A stretch of 64,000 bases of DNA, from NCBI RefSeq assembly GCF_001189535.1, contig NZ_CP012070.1, forward strand, positions 2,914,001 through 2,978,000, read 5' to 3'. The notes under the pieces were generated by a model. It made no database searches. It had not been told where the DNA came from and saw only the letters and a list, made by a program, of their open reading frames with translations. This document shows positions 62,639 to 64,000 of this stretch, piece by piece. Each line of letters starts with the position of its first letter. The first letter of the stretch is position 1. A program made the translations under genes and the position numbers. Source of the DNA: Arsenicicoccus sp. oral taxon 190 (GTDB lineage Bacteria > Actinomycetota > Actinomycetes > Actinomycetales > Dermatophilaceae).

Positions 62639-64000
62639 TCACCTCCCCTGGGGCACGTCGCGGACGGTGTCGAGCCGCCAGCCTGCGGGCGTCCACCGCA
62701 GCACGTAGTCGGAGGTGCGTCCGTCGTGGCCGGGCTGCACCCGCGCCGGTCCCGTCCCGTCCGTCCACGAGTAGTCCGCCAGCCGCACGTCCGCACGGAT
62801 CGTGCTCTCCGTCGCCGAGGCCCGCACGACCGAGGCCGACCGCACCTGGAAGCTCAGCCCCTGCTGCCGCTGGCCCCGGCGCGCGAGCTCGGCGATGGTC
62901 GCGCCGTCCTGGCGCATCGCCCACGAGCCGGGGAGGTCGGCCGCCCCCAGCCGAGCCGCGTTGCGAGCCATCAGGGCCTGGCTGCGGTGGTCGAGGAGCT
63001 CCTGCACCACCTCGCGCGGGGCCACGGTCACCGCCTCGGCCCGGCTCGCCGCCGGCTGCGCCGCGGCCGCCGGTGACGGGCTGGCTGTCGGGGACCCGAC
63101 CGCTGCTCCTCCCCGCCCGCCCGCAGCGGACGCCCGCGCCGGAGACGGTCCGGTGGAAGCCGATGGTGCTGGTGGTGCTGGCGATCCAGCCGTCGCGGGA
63201 CTCGTCGCGCTCACCAGCTCGGTCGCAGTCCCGGCGCGGTCGAGCCACACCTTGCCGCCGCCGATCCCCGCCACCAGCCCGACCACGGCGGCGACCACCA
63301 GGGTCCGGTGCCGCACCAGTGCCGGGCGCCGGAGGTCGCGGCGCGCCGCCTCCAGCTTGGCGGCCCGCTCCCGGGCCCGGGTCTGCGCCCGCTGCTGCTC
63401 GAGCGCCTGCTCGCGCACCCGGCGCGTGACGTCGGGTGGTCGGGGAGTCGCCGCCACGTCCACGGTCACCGGCTCCCCGAGCTCCTCGAGGCGGCGCGAC
63501 ACCTCGGTCAGGGCCGGGCGGTCCCGCGGGCTCGGTGCGAGGCAGGCACCGATCAGCTCCACCAGGGCCGGGTCGACCTCGGGGCACCGAGCCGCAAGCT
63601 CGAGCGGGTCGGTCGCCGTCTGCCGCGCCTCCCCCAGCAGGGCGAACCAGCCGAGCGCGCCCAGGGAGTACACATCGCATGCGCCCGACGGGTCCTCACC
63701 CACCGACCGCTCAGGGGCCACGAATCCCGTGGTCCCCCATGGGTCGTCGACCAGGTCACCCAGCACCGACACGGTGCCGAGGTCGGCCACCAGGGGGCGT
63801 CCGTCGGCGTCGAGCAGCACGTTGCCGGGGGCCAGGTCGCCGTGCACCAGGTCCAGGTCGTGCAGGTCCGACAGCGTCGCCGCCAGCCCCAGCAGCACCG
63901 TCGTGACCTCCTCCTGGGTCAGGTGACCGCGGGACGTGACCAGGTCCGCGAGCGAGCCCCCCTCGGCGAGGTCCAGCACGAGCACGAGTCGTCGGTCGTC
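62639..64000 (-). CDS. Ser/Thr protein kinase with transmembrane segment (N terminus outside the window)
   Basis: The visible 454 residues begin inside a Hanks-type kinase: LVHGDLAPGNVLLD (catalytic Asp and Asn), VADLGTVSVLGD (DLG in place of DFG) and GTTGFVAPERS. A basic juxtamembrane region, one membrane helix (TLVVAAVVGLVAGIGGGKVWL, about residues 225-245 of the visible part), a Pro/Ser/Ala-rich stalk and a soluble extracytoplasmic domain (VVQELLDHRSQALMARNAAR, SDYVLRWTPAGWRLDTVRDV) follow. The glycine loop and catalytic Lys lie beyond the right edge, so activity cannot be judged. Confidence 0.85.
   Translation of the reverse strand, partial: DDRRLVLVLDLAEGGSLADLVTSRGHLTQEEVTTVLLGLAATLSDLHDLDLVHGDLAPGNVLLDADGRPLVADLGTVSVLGDLVDDPWGTTGFVAPERSVGEDPSGACDVYSLGALGWFALLGEARQTATDPLELAARCPEVDPALVELIGACLAPSPRDRPALTEVSRRLEELGEPVTVDVAATPRPPDVTRRVREQALEQQRAQTRARERAAKLEAARRDLRRPALVRHRTLVVAAVVGLVAGIGGGKVWLDRAGTATELVSATSPATAGSPAPPAPSASTGPSPARASAAGGRGGAAVGSPTASPSPAAAAQPAASRAEAVTVAPREVVQELLDHRSQALMARNAARLGAADLPGSWAMRQDGATIAELARRGQRQQGLSFQVRSASVVRASATESTIRADVRLADYSWTDGTGPARVQPGHDGRTSDYVLRWTPAGWRLDTVRDVPQGR

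Overview
The window is a dense, very GC-rich chromosomal segment with short intergenic gaps, many GTG starts and 1- or 4-base gene overlaps. Gene content (actinobacterial qcrB/ctaC-D-F respiratory genes, LysX, DUF3043, SCO2322-like and DUF222/HNH proteins) points to an Actinomycetota chromosome, most likely a Micrococcales/Intrasporangiaceae-type organism. No prophage, insertion sequence, CRISPR array, rRNA or tRNA was recognised.

Layout. 1-6.2 kb: the end of a probable qcrB, a small zincin-type metallopeptidase, a MarR/darcynin operon under a palindromic operator, an L,D-transpeptidase lipoprotein and the ctaC-ctaD-ctaF oxidase operon. 6.2-11.9 kb: aat, adoK, erpA, a divergent glycerate kinase, def, a DUF3043 protein and a methyltransferase. 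11.9-13.5 kb: a serine hydrolase coupled to a small conserved protein. 13.5-29.1 kb: first cobalamin block, with minus-strand cobN, chelatase AAA/VWA subunit, cobO, cobB, cobC, a bluB-cobT fusion and cobA led by a B12 riboswitch, and plus-strand cobG-cobH-cobIJ diverging from it. 29.1-39.4 kb: unrelated genes (DUF222/HNH, DinB, lipoprotein, TehB-like methyltransferase, LysX, a broken membrane gene with an LssY_C partner). 39.5-46.3 kb: second cobalamin block (cobK, cbiD, cobM, cobL, cobQ, cobD, a CbiG-C/CobE-like protein). 46.4-47.6 kb: a lipoprotein. 47.7-53.6 kb: a second B12 riboswitch driving a secreted protein, an ECF transporter (T, A-A, S) and cobU-cobS. 53.6-64 kb: an EamA transporter, gcvT, pepA, lpdA, sucB, a TIGR01777 epimerase-like protein, a small membrane protein and a Ser/Thr kinase cut by the window end.

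Together, the cobalamin genes cover SUMT, corrin ring methylation, cobalt chelation, amidation, adenosylation, aminopropanol attachment, lower-ligand synthesis and activation, nucleotide-loop assembly and an uptake system. The ring-methylation set mixes aerobic-type enzymes (CobG, CobN) with the anaerobic-type CbiD, and no CobF is visible. The flanking backbone resembles, from memory, the Mycobacterium tuberculosis order from qcrB to dlaT and the gene after it, with the cobalamin genes expanded in the middle.

Regulatory reading. Two cobalamin riboswitches are clear. At least nine genes have a TAGGGT/TAGGCT/TAGCGT- or ACAAT-type -10 element 6-8 bases before the start codon, implying leaderless mRNAs; this was used to choose several starts. 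Strong stem-loop terminators follow qcrB, ctaF, erpA, the 46.4-kb lipoprotein, gcvT, pepA and sucB.
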